Numbered from the stretch's first letter, positions 35,719 to 45,308 are shown. The stretch is DNA of 45,308 bases from Alteromonas sp. ALT199 (GCF_018619335.1 NZ_JAHHDX010000133.1:1-45308); one strand, 5' to 3'. The notes: generated by a model from the letters alone, not told the origin. Numbers and translations are program-made.

Positions 35719-35938
35719 GCTTCACTTCACTTAAAAATAAACTAACACAAAGGCGTGTGCTTACGTAAAAACGCTCAAACACGCTAGTAGGGCGCGCATC
35801 ATCTCAAAAGTGAATACTAAAGATCAATACACTCCAGTTTTTTCGAATAATAAATCCGATTTTAAGCGACATACGTTCAACTCATTACATGTTTCAATAC
35901 ATCCATTAGGTAATTGAGTATAGAGAAGGAGCAGGCAC

Positions 35939-36901
35939 ATGGGCTTACTTGTTGATGGAAAGTGGCAAGATAAATGGTATGACACCAATAAAAACGGTGG
36001 CAAATTCGAACGTCAGGCATCTAAGTTCCGTGACACGATTAGCAAAAGTGAAGACGCAAGCTTCCCAGCTGAGTCAGGCCGCTATCATCTATACGTTTCG
36101 TTAGCCTGCCCATGGGCGCACAGAGCGCTTATATTTAGAAAGCTCAAGGGACTGGAGACCCATATTGATGTTTCTGTAGTTCACCCAGAAATGCTCAATC
36201 AAGGTTGGGAATTTAAAGATTATCCAGGGGCGACGGGTGATAAGCTTTATAATTTTGACTATGCGCATCAAATTTACACAAAGGCAAAGCCTGAGATAAC
36301 CACTCGCGTAACGGTTCCAATCCTGTGGGATAAGCAAGCTGAAACTATCGTCAATAATGAATCAGCCGAGATCATTCGCATTTTCAACAGCGGATTTAAC
36401 GCACTCACTGATAATAATGATGATTATTACCCTGAAGCCCTGCGTGAGGAAATCAATATTATTAATAACATGGTATATCACGATATAAACAACGGGGTGT
36501 ATAAAGCGGGGTTTGCTACAACACAAGAGGCCTACGAAGAGGCAGTGAATGCTTTGTTCCATGCTTTAAATATGGTTGAGGAAAGGTTGGGCAAACAACG
36601 CTATTTGGTTGGCAATCAAATCACCGAAGCCGACTGGCGTTTATTTACGACGCTGATCCGCTTCGATGCTGTCTATCACGGGCACTTCAAATGTAATAGG
36701 AAGCAAATTGCAGACTATCCCAATATCTACGGTTATATGAAAGAGCTTTATCAAGTACCAGGTGTTGCCGATACGGTGAATTTTGATCATATTAAAAGAC
36801 ACTATTACTTCAGTCATACCATGATAAACCCAACGCAAGTTATCCCGACAGGGCCCGAACAAGACCTTATGTCGGCCCACGGCCGCGAAAGTATCGAGTA
36901 A
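35939..36901 (+). CDS. Glutathionyl-hydroquinone reductase (Xi-class GST, YqjG-like)
   Basis: The product has 320 residues. The active-site motif LACPWAHRALIFRKLKGL places the catalytic Cys at residue 57, as in Xi-class transferases, which reduce glutathionyl-hydroquinones with a second glutathione. The N-terminal lead-in DGKWQDKWYDTNKNGGKFERQ and the SFPAESGRYHLYVS stretch are family hallmarks. The C-terminal helical domain ends in NFDHIKRHYYFSHTMINP, also typical. AAGGAG precedes the ATG. A decayed pirin gene lies immediately downstream; both families act on quinone/phenol-type compounds. Confidence 0.93.
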   Translation: MGLLVDGKWQDKWYDTNKNGGKFERQASKFRDTISKSEDASFPAESGRYHLYVSLACPWAHRALIFRKLKGLETHIDVSVVHPEMLNQGWEFKDYPGATGDKLYNFDYAHQIYTKAKPEITTRVTVPILWDKQAETIVNNESAEIIRIFNSGFNALTDNNDDYYPEALREEINIINNMVYHDINNGVYKAGFATTQEAYEEAVNALFHALNMVEERLGKQRYLVGNQITEADWRLFTTLIRFDAVYHGHFKCNRKQIADYPNIYGYMKELYQVPGVADTVNFDHIKRHYYFSHTMINPTQVIPTGPEQDLMSAHGRESIE

Positions 36902-36902
36902 T

Positions 36903-37055
36903 GTTGTATTGCAGCAGGAATGTAAATTTGTAGTAGTACCAGGTAAGCCGAACGAGACCCTGTGGGTCAAATCTGGCCCTTTTGTGATGCATTCTCAGCA
37001 AAAGACTATGGAGGCGTTTAATGATTATCAAGGTGGTAGGCTAGCAAAGCAGTAA
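36903..37055 (+). pseudogene. Remnant of a pirin-family gene (C-terminal part)
   Basis: Starting two bases after the glutathione transferase stop, a frame of about 50 codons without a start codon reads KFVVVPGKPNETLWVKSGPF, then VMHSQQKTMEAFNDYQGGRL and a TAA. This follows the C-terminal end of pirins (typically GKPLNEPV...GPFVMNT...A..DYQNGRL). The cupin domains and the start are missing. It is thus a 3' fragment left by deletion, not a gene. A pirin beside a hydroquinone reductase would make biochemical sense, since pirins can act as quercetinases. Confidence 0.7.
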
Positions 37056-37135
37056 GGCGTTTCCGTTTATCATTAAAATGCTAAGGTTGATATTGTTTAC
37101 TTATTTGTCATGGCCTTTAAGGGGCAACACAACCG

Positions 37136-37645
37136 ATGAATTTTGAAAGTATTGGTGAAAAACACGTGCTATCACTTTTAGATTTTGAGCTTAAAAACAA
37201 AGCCTATTTCGAAAAGTCGATAGCGCCGAGGGACGAAGATTTTTACTCTTTGGCAGGTGTTGGCAACCACATTAGCGAGTTAGTTTACTTACAAAGGCAA
37301 AATAAAGCGTTCTGCTATGTTGTTATTAATGACACTCAAGATAAGAACATAGTAGCCCGTGCTAACCTTAAAAATATTGCAGGCAAAACAGGGGAAATTG
37401 GCTATCGAGTTGCAGAAGGAGTAAGCGGCAAAGGCATTGCTTCTCGTTGCGTTAGACGTTTAGTAGAGCAAGCTAAAAATATCGGTTTGTCTACTCTAAC
37501 CTCAGAAGTAATGGACAACAATCCAGCGTCTGAAAAAGTACTCGTTAAAAACGGTTTTAAACCGACGCTTTGCTTTTCAAAGAAATATCGTCATAAGGGT
37601 AAGCTTTTAAACAGCACCTACTTTACGTTAGAACATCTAAACTGA
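37136..37645 (+). CDS. GNAT family N-acetyltransferase (RimJ/RimL-like)
   Basis: The product has 169 residues. The acetyl-CoA fold shows VARANLKNIAGKTGEIGYRV (strands 2-4), the motif GVSGKGIASRCVRRLVEQA for pyrophosphate binding, and LTSEVMDNNPASEKVLVKNGF, the usual ribosomal-type GNAT ending. The substrate (amine or protein N-terminus) is unknown. The start follows GGGGCAAC; a clear Shine-Dalgarno is not seen. Confidence 0.84.
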   Translation: MNFESIGEKHVLSLLDFELKNKAYFEKSIAPRDEDFYSLAGVGNHISELVYLQRQNKAFCYVVINDTQDKNIVARANLKNIAGKTGEIGYRVAEGVSGKGIASRCVRRLVEQAKNIGLSTLTSEVMDNNPASEKVLVKNGFKPTLCFSKKYRHKGKLLNSTYFTLEHLN

Positions 37646-37741
37646 TGTTAAACAGATTCGGCTTTTTCACAAAATGAAATAGTAATTCATTTCCCCTGAT
37701 GATTTAATATAAAGATGTTTACACACATATTTTCTTCTCTC

Positions 37742-37779
37742 TTACTATTCAAACAGCCATGTGTGCGTCTGAATAGTAA
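37742..37779 (+). repeat. 10-bp inverted repeat in the manB leader
   Basis: TTACTATTCA and TGAATAGTAA are perfect complements around an 18-base loop, about 50 bases before the phosphomannomutase start. It could be an operator or a leader hairpin; no U-tract follows. Confidence 0.6.
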
Positions 37780-37830
37780 AAGACGGTGAAGTAATTATAA
37801 ATAGTTAAAACACAGGGAATTTTGATCTAA

Positions 37831-39291
37831 ATGGCAACCCCAATTACCTGCTTTAAAGCATACGATATTCGTGGCGAATTAAACTCACAGCTAACAGAAG
37901 CGATAGCGTACCGAATTGGTTATGCTTTCGCTCAAGAGCTAAATGCGAAAACTGTTGTAGTTGGTAGTGATGTACGCCTTACGTCAACACCATTAAAACT
38001 AGCGTTAAGCGCAGGTATTATCGACGCTGGTGCAACAGTAACTGATATCGGCATGGCAGGAACAGAAGAAATTTACTTTGCGACCAAACACCTTGGTGTT
38101 GACGGCGGTATTGAAATAACTGCAAGCCACAATCCCATTAATTACAACGGTATGAAGCTGGTTAAGGCTGGTTCGATTCCTATTAGTGGAGACACTGGTT
38201 TAAACGCGATTAAAGCGAAAGCGGAAGCCTTAGAAGACGATTATGTAGCAGAGCGATTAGCACATTACACTGAGAGAGCCACAATTGACGCTGACGCGTT
38301 TTTTAACGGTACAGCTCATGTAAAAGAAGAGAATTTGGTTAAAACCGATAAATATGCTGTTAAGTCGTGCATGTCTGACTATGTTTCTCACATGTTGTCT
38401 TATGTAAATTTAAATAATTTTACGCCGCTTAAAGTTGTGGTAAATGCAGGAAACGGTGCAGCAGGCCCAGCACTCGATGCAATAGAAAAAGAGATGAAAG
38501 TGCAGGGTGTACCAATTGAATTTATAAAAGTACATCACAATGCGGATGGTACTTTTCCAAATGGTATACCTAATCCACTGTTACCTGAAAATCGTGCAGA
38601 CACCGCTGACGCAGTTAAATCATCACGTGCTGATTTTGGTATTGCCTGGGATGGTGATTTCGACCGCTGTTTCTTGTTTGATGCAGACGGTGAATTTATT
38701 GAAGGGTATTACATTGTTGGCTTGCTTGCTGAAGCCTTTATCGAGAAAAATACCGACAGCAAAATTATTTATGACCCACGAGTATACTGGAACACAGAAG
38801 ATATCGTAGCAAATGCCGGCGGTACACCTATCAAATCCAAAACAGGTCATGCGTTTATTAAAGAGCGTATGCGTAAAGAAGACGCTGTTTACGGCGGAGA
38901 AATGAGTGCGCATCACTACTTTAGAGATTTTGCCTACTGTGATTCGGGAATGATTCCTTGGCTATTAATTGCTGAATTGGTATGTGTGAAAAAACAAACA
39001 CTAGCAAGTATGGTAAAAGAACGTATTCAGGCGTTCCCCTCGTCAGGTGAAATTAACAGTAAACTCAAAGATGCTGACGCGGCACTTGAACGAGTTACTA
39101 GCAAGTATCAACCTCTCGCTAGCGTTATCGACACAACTGACGGGTTAGGATTAGAATTCGACACATGGCGCTTTAATTTACGTAAATCGAACACTGAGCC
39201 GGTTATACGTTTAAACGTAGAGAGCAAGGGCGACATAGCCTTGATGGAACAGAAAACAGAAGAGCTACTTTCGCTCATTCGTTCTGAATAG
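37831..39291 (+). CDS. manB: Phosphomannomutase/phosphoglucomutase (CpsG/ManB type)
   Basis: The enzyme interconverts mannose-6-phosphate and mannose-1-phosphate, feeding GDP-mannose for exopolysaccharide and LPS sugars. The product has 486 residues, slightly longer than E. coli CpsG. The opening [12 protein letters not shown] is followed by the phosphoserine loop [13 protein letters not shown] (Ser99), the metal-binding loop DGDFDRC, the sugar loop [13 protein letters not shown] and the phosphate-binding loop [14 protein letters not shown]. All are intact. A terminator follows. Some family members also act on glucose phosphates. Confidence 0.93.
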   Translation: MATPITCFKAYDIRGELNSQLTEAIAYRIGYAFAQELNAKTVVVGSDVRLTSTPLKLALSAGIIDAGATVTDIGMAGTEEIYFATKHLGVDGGIEITASHNPINYNGMKLVKAGSIPISGDTGLNAIKAKAEALEDDYVAERLAHYTERATIDADAFFNGTAHVKEENLVKTDKYAVKSCMSDYVSHMLSYVNLNNFTPLKVVVNAGNGAAGPALDAIEKEMKVQGVPIEFIKVHHNADGTFPNGIPNPLLPENRADTADAVKSSRADFGIAWDGDFDRCFLFDADGEFIEGYYIVGLLAEAFIEKNTDSKIIYDPRVYWNTEDIVANAGGTPIKSKTGHAFIKERMRKEDAVYGGEMSAHHYFRDFAYCDSGMIPWLLIAELVCVKKQTLASMVKERIQAFPSSGEINSKLKDADAALERVTSKYQPLASVIDTTDGLGLEFDTWRFNLRKSNTEPVIRLNVESKGDIALMEQKTEELLSLIRSE

Positions 39292-39332
39292 CGAATACTA
39301 TTCGTTGTAAAAGACGAAAATGAGTAATAGTG

Positions 39333-39363
39333 AAGGCGATAATTTAATATTATCGCCTTTTTT
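39333..39363 (+). terminator. Terminator after the phosphomannomutase gene
   Basis: AAGGCGATAAT pairs perfectly with ATTATCGCCTT over 11 bp around TTAAT and ends in a T-run. This is a textbook intrinsic terminator. Confidence 0.9.
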
Positions 39364-39528
39364 ATTAATATTTATTAGTATCAATAAGTTGCCTGGTTAC
39401 GCATAACCAATCTCGAGTGTGTTTGGGCCATTTTTTCGCGATAAAGTGCTTATCCTATGCTAAGGAGTAGCGTTTTAAGGTGCGTTTAAAGAGTGCTGAG
39501 TTTAACAAAAACCAATACAAGCTCTACT

Positions 39529-39951
39529 CTACACAAGTAAATAAATCATCCAAGCGTGACAAATAACGACAATGCTGGTTAACCCCATTCGCAGGCTTAT
39601 GTAACTTACAATCTGCTCTTTAGGAAGGCTAAGGATGAACTTGTCGTAAATAAGTACGGCGACGTAGCTTAATGATAAGACACCAAACACCTTCACATCG
39701 TGTGAGAATACTAAGCACAGCCACCCAACAATAGTTGGCAACATAGCGATGAGCATTTGCTTATCATAACGCTGGTTACTGACTGAGTCCCACCAATGAA
39801 TACCGCCAAAGAAAGACAGTAGCACAGCAGAATATTGAACAAAATAAACCGCACTTTGTGTTAGTGATAAAAGGTTGAGTTGATAAGCCAATGGCATAGC
39901 AACAAAAGGAATGAGACCAGCAATACCTAGAAATACCGCAGAATAGGGCAT
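39529..39951 (-). CDS. DUF3429 family membrane protein
   Basis: The product has 140 residues and four to five membrane segments. The DUF3429 pattern is seen in LGIAGLIPFVAMPLAY, then YSAVLLSFFGGIHWWDSV with its Trp pair, and a helix rich in Leu/Val. AAGGAA sits before the ATG. The function is unknown. It lies downstream of gltA on the same strand, but a terminator lies between them. Confidence 0.85.
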   Translation of the reverse strand: MPYSAVFLGIAGLIPFVAMPLAYQLNLLSLTQSAVYFVQYSAVLLSFFGGIHWWDSVSNQRYDKQMLIAMLPTIVGWLCLVFSHDVKVFGVLSLSYVAVLIYDKFILSLPKEQIVSYISLRMGLTSIVVICHAWMIYLLV

Positions 39952-39981
39952 GGGTGTTCCTTAAATATAAATTGTGTAAAC

Positions 39982-40010
39982 AAAAATAGCGCCATGAAGG
40001 CGCTATTTTT
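39982..40010 (-). terminator. Terminator after gltA
   Basis: AAAAATAGCGCC and GGCGCTATTTTT are 12-bp perfect complements around ATGAA. The minus-strand transcript ends in a U-run, so this terminates gltA ahead of the DUF3429 gene. Confidence 0.85.
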
Positions 40011-40050
40011 ACTATTAAACGTAGCTCTTAGTTCAGTATTACCTGACTTA

Positions 40051-41328
40051 CTACTTAATTGGCGTGTACTTACGCTGGTTATGGCCAGTGTAAAGCTGAC
40101 GAGGACGACCGATTTTTTGTTTAGGGTCGCTCATCATTTCATGCCAGTGTGAAATCCAGCCTACTGTACGAGATAGGGCAAAGATACACGTAAACATGTT
40201 AGTTGGAATACCAATCGCTTTAAGTACGATACCTGAGTAGAAATCAACGTTCGGGAACAGTTTCTTCTCGGCGAAGTACGGGTCACTTAACGCAATTTTT
40301 TCAAGTTCCATTGCTACTTCTAGTAGTGGATCTTTAACGTTAAGTTCGCTTAGTACTTCGTGACAGCTTTCACGCATTACAGTGGCACGAGGATCGTGGT
40401 TTTTGTATACGCGGTGACCGAAGCCCATAAGACGGAACGGGTCGTTCTTATCTTTAGCACGTGCGATAAACTCTGGAATGCGGTCCACAGTACCGATTTC
40501 TTCAAGCATATTCAGACATGCTTCGTTGGCGCCACCGTGAGCAGGGCCCCAAAGTGATGCAACACCAGCAGAAATACATGCGTATGGGTTTGCACCAGAA
40601 GAACCAGCAAGACGAACGGTAGACGTTGACGCATTTTGCTCATGGTCAGCATGAAGCGTAAAGATACGGTCCATCGCACGCTCAACAGCTGGGCTAATTT
40701 GATATTCTTCTGCTGGAACAGAGAACATCATGTTTAGGAAGTTAGCTGCGTAGCTTAGGTCGTTACGTGGGTAAACGAATGGTTGGCCAATGTTGTACTT
40801 GTAGCACATAGCAACAAGCGTTGGCATTTTAGCGATTAGACGGTGTGCGCTGCGTTTGCGCTGCTCTTCGTTAGAAACGTCTAAATCACTATGATAGAAC
40901 GAAGACATAGCGCCAACGGTACCGCAAAGCATTGCCATAGGGTGCGCGTCGTTGCGGAAACCATGGAAGAACATATTAATTTGTTCATGTACCATGGTGT
41001 GACGAGTAATCGTGTCTTTGAATTCTTCGTACTGTTCTTTTGTTGGTGCATCACCGTGAAGAAGCATGTGACAAACTTCTAGATAGTCTGCATCACGCGC
41101 TAATTCTTCGATAGGGAAACCGCGGTGTAGTAATACACCTTGAGCGCCATCAATGTAGGTAATTGAAGACTCGCAAGATCCTGTCGCCATAAAACCTGGG
41201 TCGTACGTGAAATAACCGTGTTGGCCTAACGTACGGACGTCGATTACATCTTGTCCTTCGGTGCCAGACAAGATAGGAAGCTCGATTTCCTTACCGCCGG
41301 CTTTAAGAATGGCTTTCTGATCTGCCAT
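40051..41328 (-). CDS. gltA: Citrate synthase GltA
   Basis: Citrate synthase condenses acetyl-CoA and oxaloacetate in the first TCA step. The product has 425 residues, the type-II hexameric length. Recognisable stretches are [20 protein letters not shown] at the start, [16 protein letters not shown] with a catalytic His, [15 protein letters not shown] and [15 protein letters not shown], then the C-terminal [21 protein letters not shown] precedes the ATG. It is divergent from sdhCDAB, separated by 703 bp, as in many gammaproteobacteria. Confidence 0.97.
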   Translation of the reverse strand: MADQKAILKAGGKEIELPILSGTEGQDVIDVRTLGQHGYFTYDPGFMATGSCESSITYIDGAQGVLLHRGFPIEELARDADYLEVCHMLLHGDAPTKEQYEEFKDTITRHTMVHEQINMFFHGFRNDAHPMAMLCGTVGAMSSFYHSDLDVSNEEQRKRSAHRLIAKMPTLVAMCYKYNIGQPFVYPRNDLSYAANFLNMMFSVPAEEYQISPAVERAMDRIFTLHADHEQNASTSTVRLAGSSGANPYACISAGVASLWGPAHGGANEACLNMLEEIGTVDRIPEFIARAKDKNDPFRLMGFGHRVYKNHDPRATVMRESCHEVLSELNVKDPLLEVAMELEKIALSDPYFAEKKLFPNVDFYSGIVLKAIGIPTNMFTCIFALSRTVGWISHWHEMMSDPKQKIGRPRQLYTGHNQRKYTPIK

Positions 41329-42031
41329 AAAATGCTCTCCTCAGAATGGTTCTGTTTGCAGCGAAAACGGACGAAAATGTCCGCTTCGTTGGGAAAAGTG
41401 GGCGTATTTGTACTTTATTATGCACCCCCAAGTCAATTTAATTGCATATTTGCACAATAAATATTCCAAATTGCTTAAAAAAATAATAGCAATCAGATAA
41501 CTATTAATTAACGTGGCTGGAATTCACTTTGCCCGATACAGTTCAATTATCAATGGCTTTTCGACAAAGGTAAACCACCGAACGATAAATATATTATCAG
41601 TTAAGATTAAAAAGTAACCTTTTAGTGTGGATTAAATGCGCGAATAGATTAAAAGTGCTTAATTTCTCGTTGATATGCATAGTTATTCCAATTAGCTGCT
41701 GGTAAACTTTAAACACTGTCAAAGCGCCCATTTTAAGGTGTTGCGTACAATTTTGATCTATTTTTAATGAAAAATAATTACCTCAAAAGTGTATATAAAG
41801 ACTAAAGTCTTACTACGGCACAAAAAATTGTAATTATATACTACGCTGGATATACTCAGCGGTGCTCTGAGAATGGAATAATTATTCTGTTACAGGCATT
41901 AAAGAATAATTCACAAATTGTTAACAACTCATGGAGTGAGGCAATTAACAGGTTAAAAATCGAATTCACTTACCCAGGACATAATAAGGTAAGAAATTCA
42001 TTATCCCCTACGGATTAAACAGGCATACATT
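41329..42031. other. Divergent control region between gltA and sdhC
   Basis: This 703-bp AT-rich stretch has no convincing ORF. It must hold the promoters of both gltA and sdhCDAB. I see several small palindromes on the sdh side (AAGACT-AA-AGTCTT at 41798-41811 and the pair at 41876-41927), but no clear CRP site (TGTGA-N6-TCACA) and no promoter I would place with confidence. Confidence 0.6.
41876..41927 (+). repeat. Palindromes upstream of sdhC
   Basis: GAATAATTATTC is a perfect 12-bp palindrome at 41876-41887, its half-site GAATAATTC recurs at 41904-41912, and TTGTTAACAA at 41918-41927 is a perfect 10-bp palindrome. These are candidate regulator-binding sites. Confidence 0.5.
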
Positions 42032-42406
42032 GTGAAAAAGCAAAGACCAGTAAATTTAGAACTCAATACTATTAAATTTCCGCCTTCTGCTATTTCGTCA
42101 ATTCTCCACCGTGTAACCGGTGTTGCAATGTTCTTCGCGCTACTTTTTGTTATTTGGGCATGGGCAGTTTCTGTTCACTCGCCTGAAGGTTTTGCGGACG
42201 TACAAGCAATAATGGACGGTTTCCTTGGAAAATTTGTCGCAATTGGCACAGCTTCAGCGCTGACATATCACATTCTAGGAGGCCTAAGACACGTTGTTAT
42301 GGATTTAGGTCACTGGGAAGAATTAGAGTCGGGCAATACAAGTGCAAAAGCAGTTATCGCACTTTGGGTTGTACTGACCGTAGTATTGGGAGTTGCAATA
42401 TGGTAA
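42032..42406 (+). CDS. sdhC: Succinate dehydrogenase cytochrome b556 subunit SdhC
   Basis: SdhC is one of two membrane anchors of complex II, carrying haem b and the quinone site. The product has 124 residues and begins with GTG; the family start KKQRPVNLELNTIKFPPSAISSILHRVTGV fits exactly. The conserved Ser/Arg of ISSILHRVTG and the haem-ligand His in LTYHILGGLRH are present. Three membrane helices are visible. Its stop codon overlaps the sdhD start, so the two are translationally coupled. Confidence 0.94.
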   Translation: MKKQRPVNLELNTIKFPPSAISSILHRVTGVAMFFALLFVIWAWAVSVHSPEGFADVQAIMDGFLGKFVAIGTASALTYHILGGLRHVVMDLGHWEELESGNTSAKAVIALWVVLTVVLGVAIW

Positions 42407-42747
42407 CCAACCAAGCAAGCATTAAGCGTGACGGCGTACAAGACTACGTGTCACTTCGCGCTACCGCAGCAATTATTTTCGCGTACTCGGTTTTCATGGC
42501 GTGGTTCTTTATCACCACCGATAACCTAACATTTATCGAATGGCGAGGGTTGTTCTCTGGCTTAGCTATGAAAGTTTTCACATTGGCAACGCTAATAGCA
42601 GTGATGATCCATGTGCGCATCGGCCTTTGGCAGGTGCTGACAGACTATGTTAAATCAGCAGGTCTGCGCGCAGGACTACAATATATTTTAAATATCATCG
42701 CGTTCGGCTATGTAGCTGTTGGCCTATTCGTACTGTGGGGAGTGTAA
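42400..42747 (+). CDS. sdhD: Succinate dehydrogenase membrane anchor subunit SdhD
   Basis: I use the ATG that overlaps the sdhC stop (ATGGTAA), giving 115 residues, the same as E. coli SdhD. An earlier ATG would only read through sdhC. The protein has three helices, with [21 protein letters not shown] at the start and [17 protein letters not shown] containing the His/Asp-Tyr pair near the haem and quinone sites. sdhA begins one base after the stop codon. Confidence 0.93.
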   Translation: MVTNQASIKRDGVQDYVSLRATAAIIFAYSVFMAWFFITTDNLTFIEWRGLFSGLAMKVFTLATLIAVMIHVRIGLWQVLTDYVKSAGLRAGLQYILNIIAFGYVAVGLFVLWGV

Positions 42748-42748
42748 A

Positions 42749-44521
42749 ATGAGTTTACCCGTTCACGAGTTTGATGCAGTTGTAATTGGTGCTGGCGGTG
42801 CAGGTATGCGCGCGGCACTACAGATTTCAGAATCTGGCAAATCATGCGCACTGCTTTCAAAAGTATTTCCAACCCGTTCTCACACTGTGTCTGCACAGGG
42901 TGGTATTACCGTAGCGCTAGGTAATTCACACGAAGACAACTGGGAATGGCACATGTATGACACCGTTAAGGGGTCTGATTACATCGGTGACCAAGACGCT
43001 ATCGAGTACATGTGTAAAACTGGTCCAGAAGCTATTATCGAAATGGAGAACATGGGTTTACCATTTTCTCGTTTTGAAAACGGCAAGATTTACCAACGTC
43101 CTTTCGGCGGTCAGTCAAGAAACTTTGGCGGCGAGCAGGGCGCTCGTACGGCAGCTGCAGCAGACCGTACAGGCCATGCACTACTTCACCTTCTTTACCA
43201 ACAGAACGTAAAGAACAAAACCAAAGTATTCTCTGAGTGGTATGCACTAGACCTAGTGAAAAACCAAGACGGTGACGTTGTAGGTTGTACAGCAATTGAC
43301 ATCGAAACTGGCGAAGTAGTTTACTTCAAGTCTCGTGCCGTTGTTCTTGCAACTGGTGGTGCGGGTCGTATCTATGCTTCAACGACAAACGCGCACATCA
43401 ATACCGGTGACGGTGTTGGTATGGCACTACGTGCAGGCGTTGCGGTTCAAGACATGGAAATGTGGCAGTTCCACCCAACGGGTATTGCTGGCGCAGGTAC
43501 ATTGGTAACGGAAGGTTGTCGTGGTGAAGGTGGTTACCTTTTAAATAAAGACGGCGAACGCTTCATGGAACGTTATGCACCTAACGCGAAAGACCTTGCA
43601 GGTCGTGACGTTGTTGCACGTTCAATGATGACTGAAATTCGTGAAGGTCGTGGTTGTGAAGGCCCGTGGGGTACACACATTAAGCTTAAGCTTGACCACC
43701 TAGGTAAAGACGTTCTTGAATCTCGTCTGCCAGGTATTCTTGAATTATCGCGTACATTCGCACACGTTGACCCAGTTAAAGAGCCAATTCCAGTAATTCC
43801 TACTTGTCACTATATGATGGGTGGTATTCCTACAAACGTTGATGGCCAGTGCCTAACGGTTGATGAAAATGGTAACGACAAAGTAGTAAATGGCCTATTT
43901 GCTTGTGGTGAGATTGCCTGTGTATCAGTACACGGTGCGAACCGTCTTGGCGGTAACTCTCTACTTGACCTTGTTGTATTCGGTCGTGCGACTGGTTTAC
44001 ACCTTGGTAAGACATTATCTGACATGGCACCAACACGCGACGCGTCTGAGTCTGACCTAGAAGCCTCGATGACACGTTTCAATCGTTGGGAAAATTCAGA
44101 GAAAGGAAAGGGCGAAGACCCAGTTCAAATTAAGAAAGACTTGCAAGAATGCATGCAGCTTAACTTCTCAGTATTCCGTGAAGGTGAAGCCATGGCGGAA
44201 GGTCTTAAGGAACTTAGCGAAATTCGCGAGCGTCTTAAGCATGCACGCCTTGACGACAAGAGTTCAGACTTTAACACTCAACGTATTGAATGTTTAGAGC
44301 TTGATAACCTAATGGAAACCGCGTACAGCACAGCAGTAGCAGCGAACTTCAGAACGGAAAGCCGTGGCGCACACAGCCGCTTCGACTTCCCGGACCGTGA
44401 CGATGACAACTGGTTATGCCACAGCATCTACGATCCGAACACTGATAAAATGCTTAAACGTGAAGTGAATATGGCGCCTAAGCTTAGGGAAGCATTCCCG
44501 CCTAAAGTGCGTTCATATTAA
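42749..44521 (+). CDS. sdhA: Succinate dehydrogenase flavoprotein subunit SdhA
   Basis: SdhA oxidises succinate to fumarate using covalently bound FAD. I start at [11 protein letters not shown] (590 residues, close to E. coli); an earlier in-frame ATG reads into sdhD. The dinucleotide fold is [15 protein letters not shown], and the FAD-linked His is in [12 protein letters not shown]. The active-site stretch FHPTGI and the later ARG-rich substrate region ([22 protein letters not shown]) are intact, as is the C-terminal [18 protein letters not shown]. It is part of the sdhCDAB operon. Confidence 0.97.
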   Translation: MSLPVHEFDAVVIGAGGAGMRAALQISESGKSCALLSKVFPTRSHTVSAQGGITVALGNSHEDNWEWHMYDTVKGSDYIGDQDAIEYMCKTGPEAIIEMENMGLPFSRFENGKIYQRPFGGQSRNFGGEQGARTAAAADRTGHALLHLLYQQNVKNKTKVFSEWYALDLVKNQDGDVVGCTAIDIETGEVVYFKSRAVVLATGGAGRIYASTTNAHINTGDGVGMALRAGVAVQDMEMWQFHPTGIAGAGTLVTEGCRGEGGYLLNKDGERFMERYAPNAKDLAGRDVVARSMMTEIREGRGCEGPWGTHIKLKLDHLGKDVLESRLPGILELSRTFAHVDPVKEPIPVIPTCHYMMGGIPTNVDGQCLTVDENGNDKVVNGLFACGEIACVSVHGANRLGGNSLLDLVVFGRATGLHLGKTLSDMAPTRDASESDLEASMTRFNRWENSEKGKGEDPVQIKKDLQECMQLNFSVFREGEAMAEGLKELSEIRERLKHARLDDKSSDFNTQRIECLELDNLMETAYSTAVAANFRTESRGAHSRFDFPDRDDDNWLCHSIYDPNTDKMLKREVNMAPKLREAFPPKVRSY

Positions 44522-44535
44522 GAGAGGCAACGATC

Positions 44536-45246
44536 ATGCAATTAACTTTTTCGATTTATCGTTACAACCCTGAAGTAGATGCGAAGCCTCGCATGCAAGA
44601 CTACACTCTAGAAGTAGAGGAAGGTCAGGACATGATGGTGCTAGACGCGCTACTTGCACTTAAAGAGCAGGATCCGACGCTTTCTTTCCGTCGCTCTTGC
44701 CGCGAAGGTGTATGTGGTTCAGACGGTGTAAACATGAACGGCAAAAATGGCCTAGCGTGTATTACTCCGCTTTCTGCTTTGGGCAAAGGTAAAATAGTAG
44801 TTCGTCCACTTCCAGGTCTACCTGTAGTACGTGACCTTGTTGTTGACATGACTCAGTTCTATACTCAATATGAAAAGATTAAGCCATTCTTAATCAATGA
44901 CAGCAAACAGCCGCCAGCGCGTGAGCATCTTCAGTCACCTGAAGAGCGTGCCAAGCTAGATGGTTTGTATGAGTGTATTCTGTGTGCATGTTGTTCAACA
45001 TCGTGCCCATCTTTTTGGTGGAACCCAGACAAGTTTATCGGTCCGGCAGGTCTGCTACACGCATATCGCTTCTTGATTGATAGCCGTGACACTGCTACCG
45101 AAGAGCGTCTTAACGAGCTTGATGATGCATTCAGCGTATTCCGCTGTCATGGAATCATGAACTGTGTAAGCGTGTGTCCTAAAGGATTGAACCCGACAAA
45201 AGCAATAGGCCATATAAAGTCTATGCTTTTACAACGGGCTGTTTAG
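44536..45246 (+). CDS. sdhB: Succinate dehydrogenase iron-sulfur subunit SdhB
   Basis: SdhB carries electrons from SdhA to quinone through three iron-sulfur clusters. The product has 236 residues. The [2Fe-2S] motif is SCREGVCGSDGVNMNGKNGL followed by Cys. The [4Fe-4S] motif is CILCACCSTSCPSFWW, and the [3Fe-4S] region is CHGIMNCVSVCPKGLNP. It follows sdhA by 14 bases and has its own AGAGG ribosome-binding site. The window ends 62 bases after its stop, with no clear terminator, so the operon may continue. Confidence 0.97.
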   Translation: MQLTFSIYRYNPEVDAKPRMQDYTLEVEEGQDMMVLDALLALKEQDPTLSFRRSCREGVCGSDGVNMNGKNGLACITPLSALGKGKIVVRPLPGLPVVRDLVVDMTQFYTQYEKIKPFLINDSKQPPAREHLQSPEERAKLDGLYECILCACCSTSCPSFWWNPDKFIGPAGLLHAYRFLIDSRDTATEERLNELDDAFSVFRCHGIMNCVSVCPKGLNPTKAIGHIKSMLLQRAV

Positions 45247-45308
45247 TACTATAGTCTGATAACTTTTATAGTTATAGATACGATACGCTAAATAGCCATC
45301 CCTAAAGG

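Noticed and set aside
36641..36970. 109-codon minus-strand ORF across the end of the glutathione transferase gene
   Set aside because: It is antisense to a well-supported enzyme and has no recognisable domain or ribosome-binding site.
42719..42748. Longer start for sdhA within sdhD
   Set aside because: The added residues only re-read sdhD and do not match SdhA. The ATG at 42749 fits the family N-terminus.

Overview
The window looks like the chromosome of a marine gammaproteobacterium of the Alteromonadales, most likely Alteromonas or a close relative. This rests on gene content and order, not on a database search: smc-zipA-ligA in a row, comEC-msbA-lpxK-ycaR-kdsB in a row, cytidine deaminase beside nlpI, and gltA divergent from sdhCDAB. 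Base composition is moderate by eye. I see no tRNA, rRNA, CRISPR array, insertion sequence or prophage.

Layout. (1) 1-8.8 kb is an accessory block, entirely on the plus strand. It holds the 3' end of a small P-loop kinase-like gene, then a DUF998 membrane protein, a membrane protein with a PH-like tail, an exported SnoaL-like protein, a tautomerase-family protein, a MAPEG protein, two tiny membrane proteins, DUF2157-like and DUF4328 membrane proteins, an exported esterase with a helical-repeat tail, an exported aspartoacylase-type metallo-hydrolase and a 56-residue membrane protein. (2) 8.9-10.9 kb is a compact TonB-domain / ECF sigma factor / putative anti-sigma operon. Its ribosome-binding site lies inside a perfect hairpin. 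(3) 11-14.1 kb has cytidine deaminase divergent from nlpI, which is followed by a Sel1/TPR-like protein with an HExxHxxGxxDEY zinc-protease motif. (4) 14.3-22.7 kb is core cell biology: cysZ, smc, zipA and ligA. (5) 22.9-30.2 kb has a DUF2062 gene, the DNA-uptake channel gene comEC, and the lipid A/Kdo operon msbA-lpxK-ycaR-kdsB, which ends in a clear terminator. (6) 30.3-39.9 kb is mixed: an SDR, a periplasmic solute-binding protein, a frameshifted rimO, a DUF2919 protein, tcdA, a glutathionyl-hydroquinone reductase followed by a pirin remnant, a GNAT acetyltransferase, a phosphomannomutase and a DUF3429 protein. (7) 40-45.2 kb is the TCA-cycle locus, with gltA on the minus strand and sdhCDAB on the plus strand either side of a 703-bp AT-rich control region.

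How the genes work together. MsbA, LpxK and KdsB supply and flip lipid A-Kdo, the outer-membrane anchor. Citrate synthase and succinate dehydrogenase are co-located TCA enzymes. SMC, ZipA and LigA serve chromosome organisation, division and replication.

The points most worth a second look are the zinc-protease/repeat protein behind nlpI, the hairpin-masked TonB/ECF operon, the single-base frameshift in rimO, and the pirin fragment behind the glutathionyl-hydroquinone reductase. I did not find a convincing new defence or mobile system.
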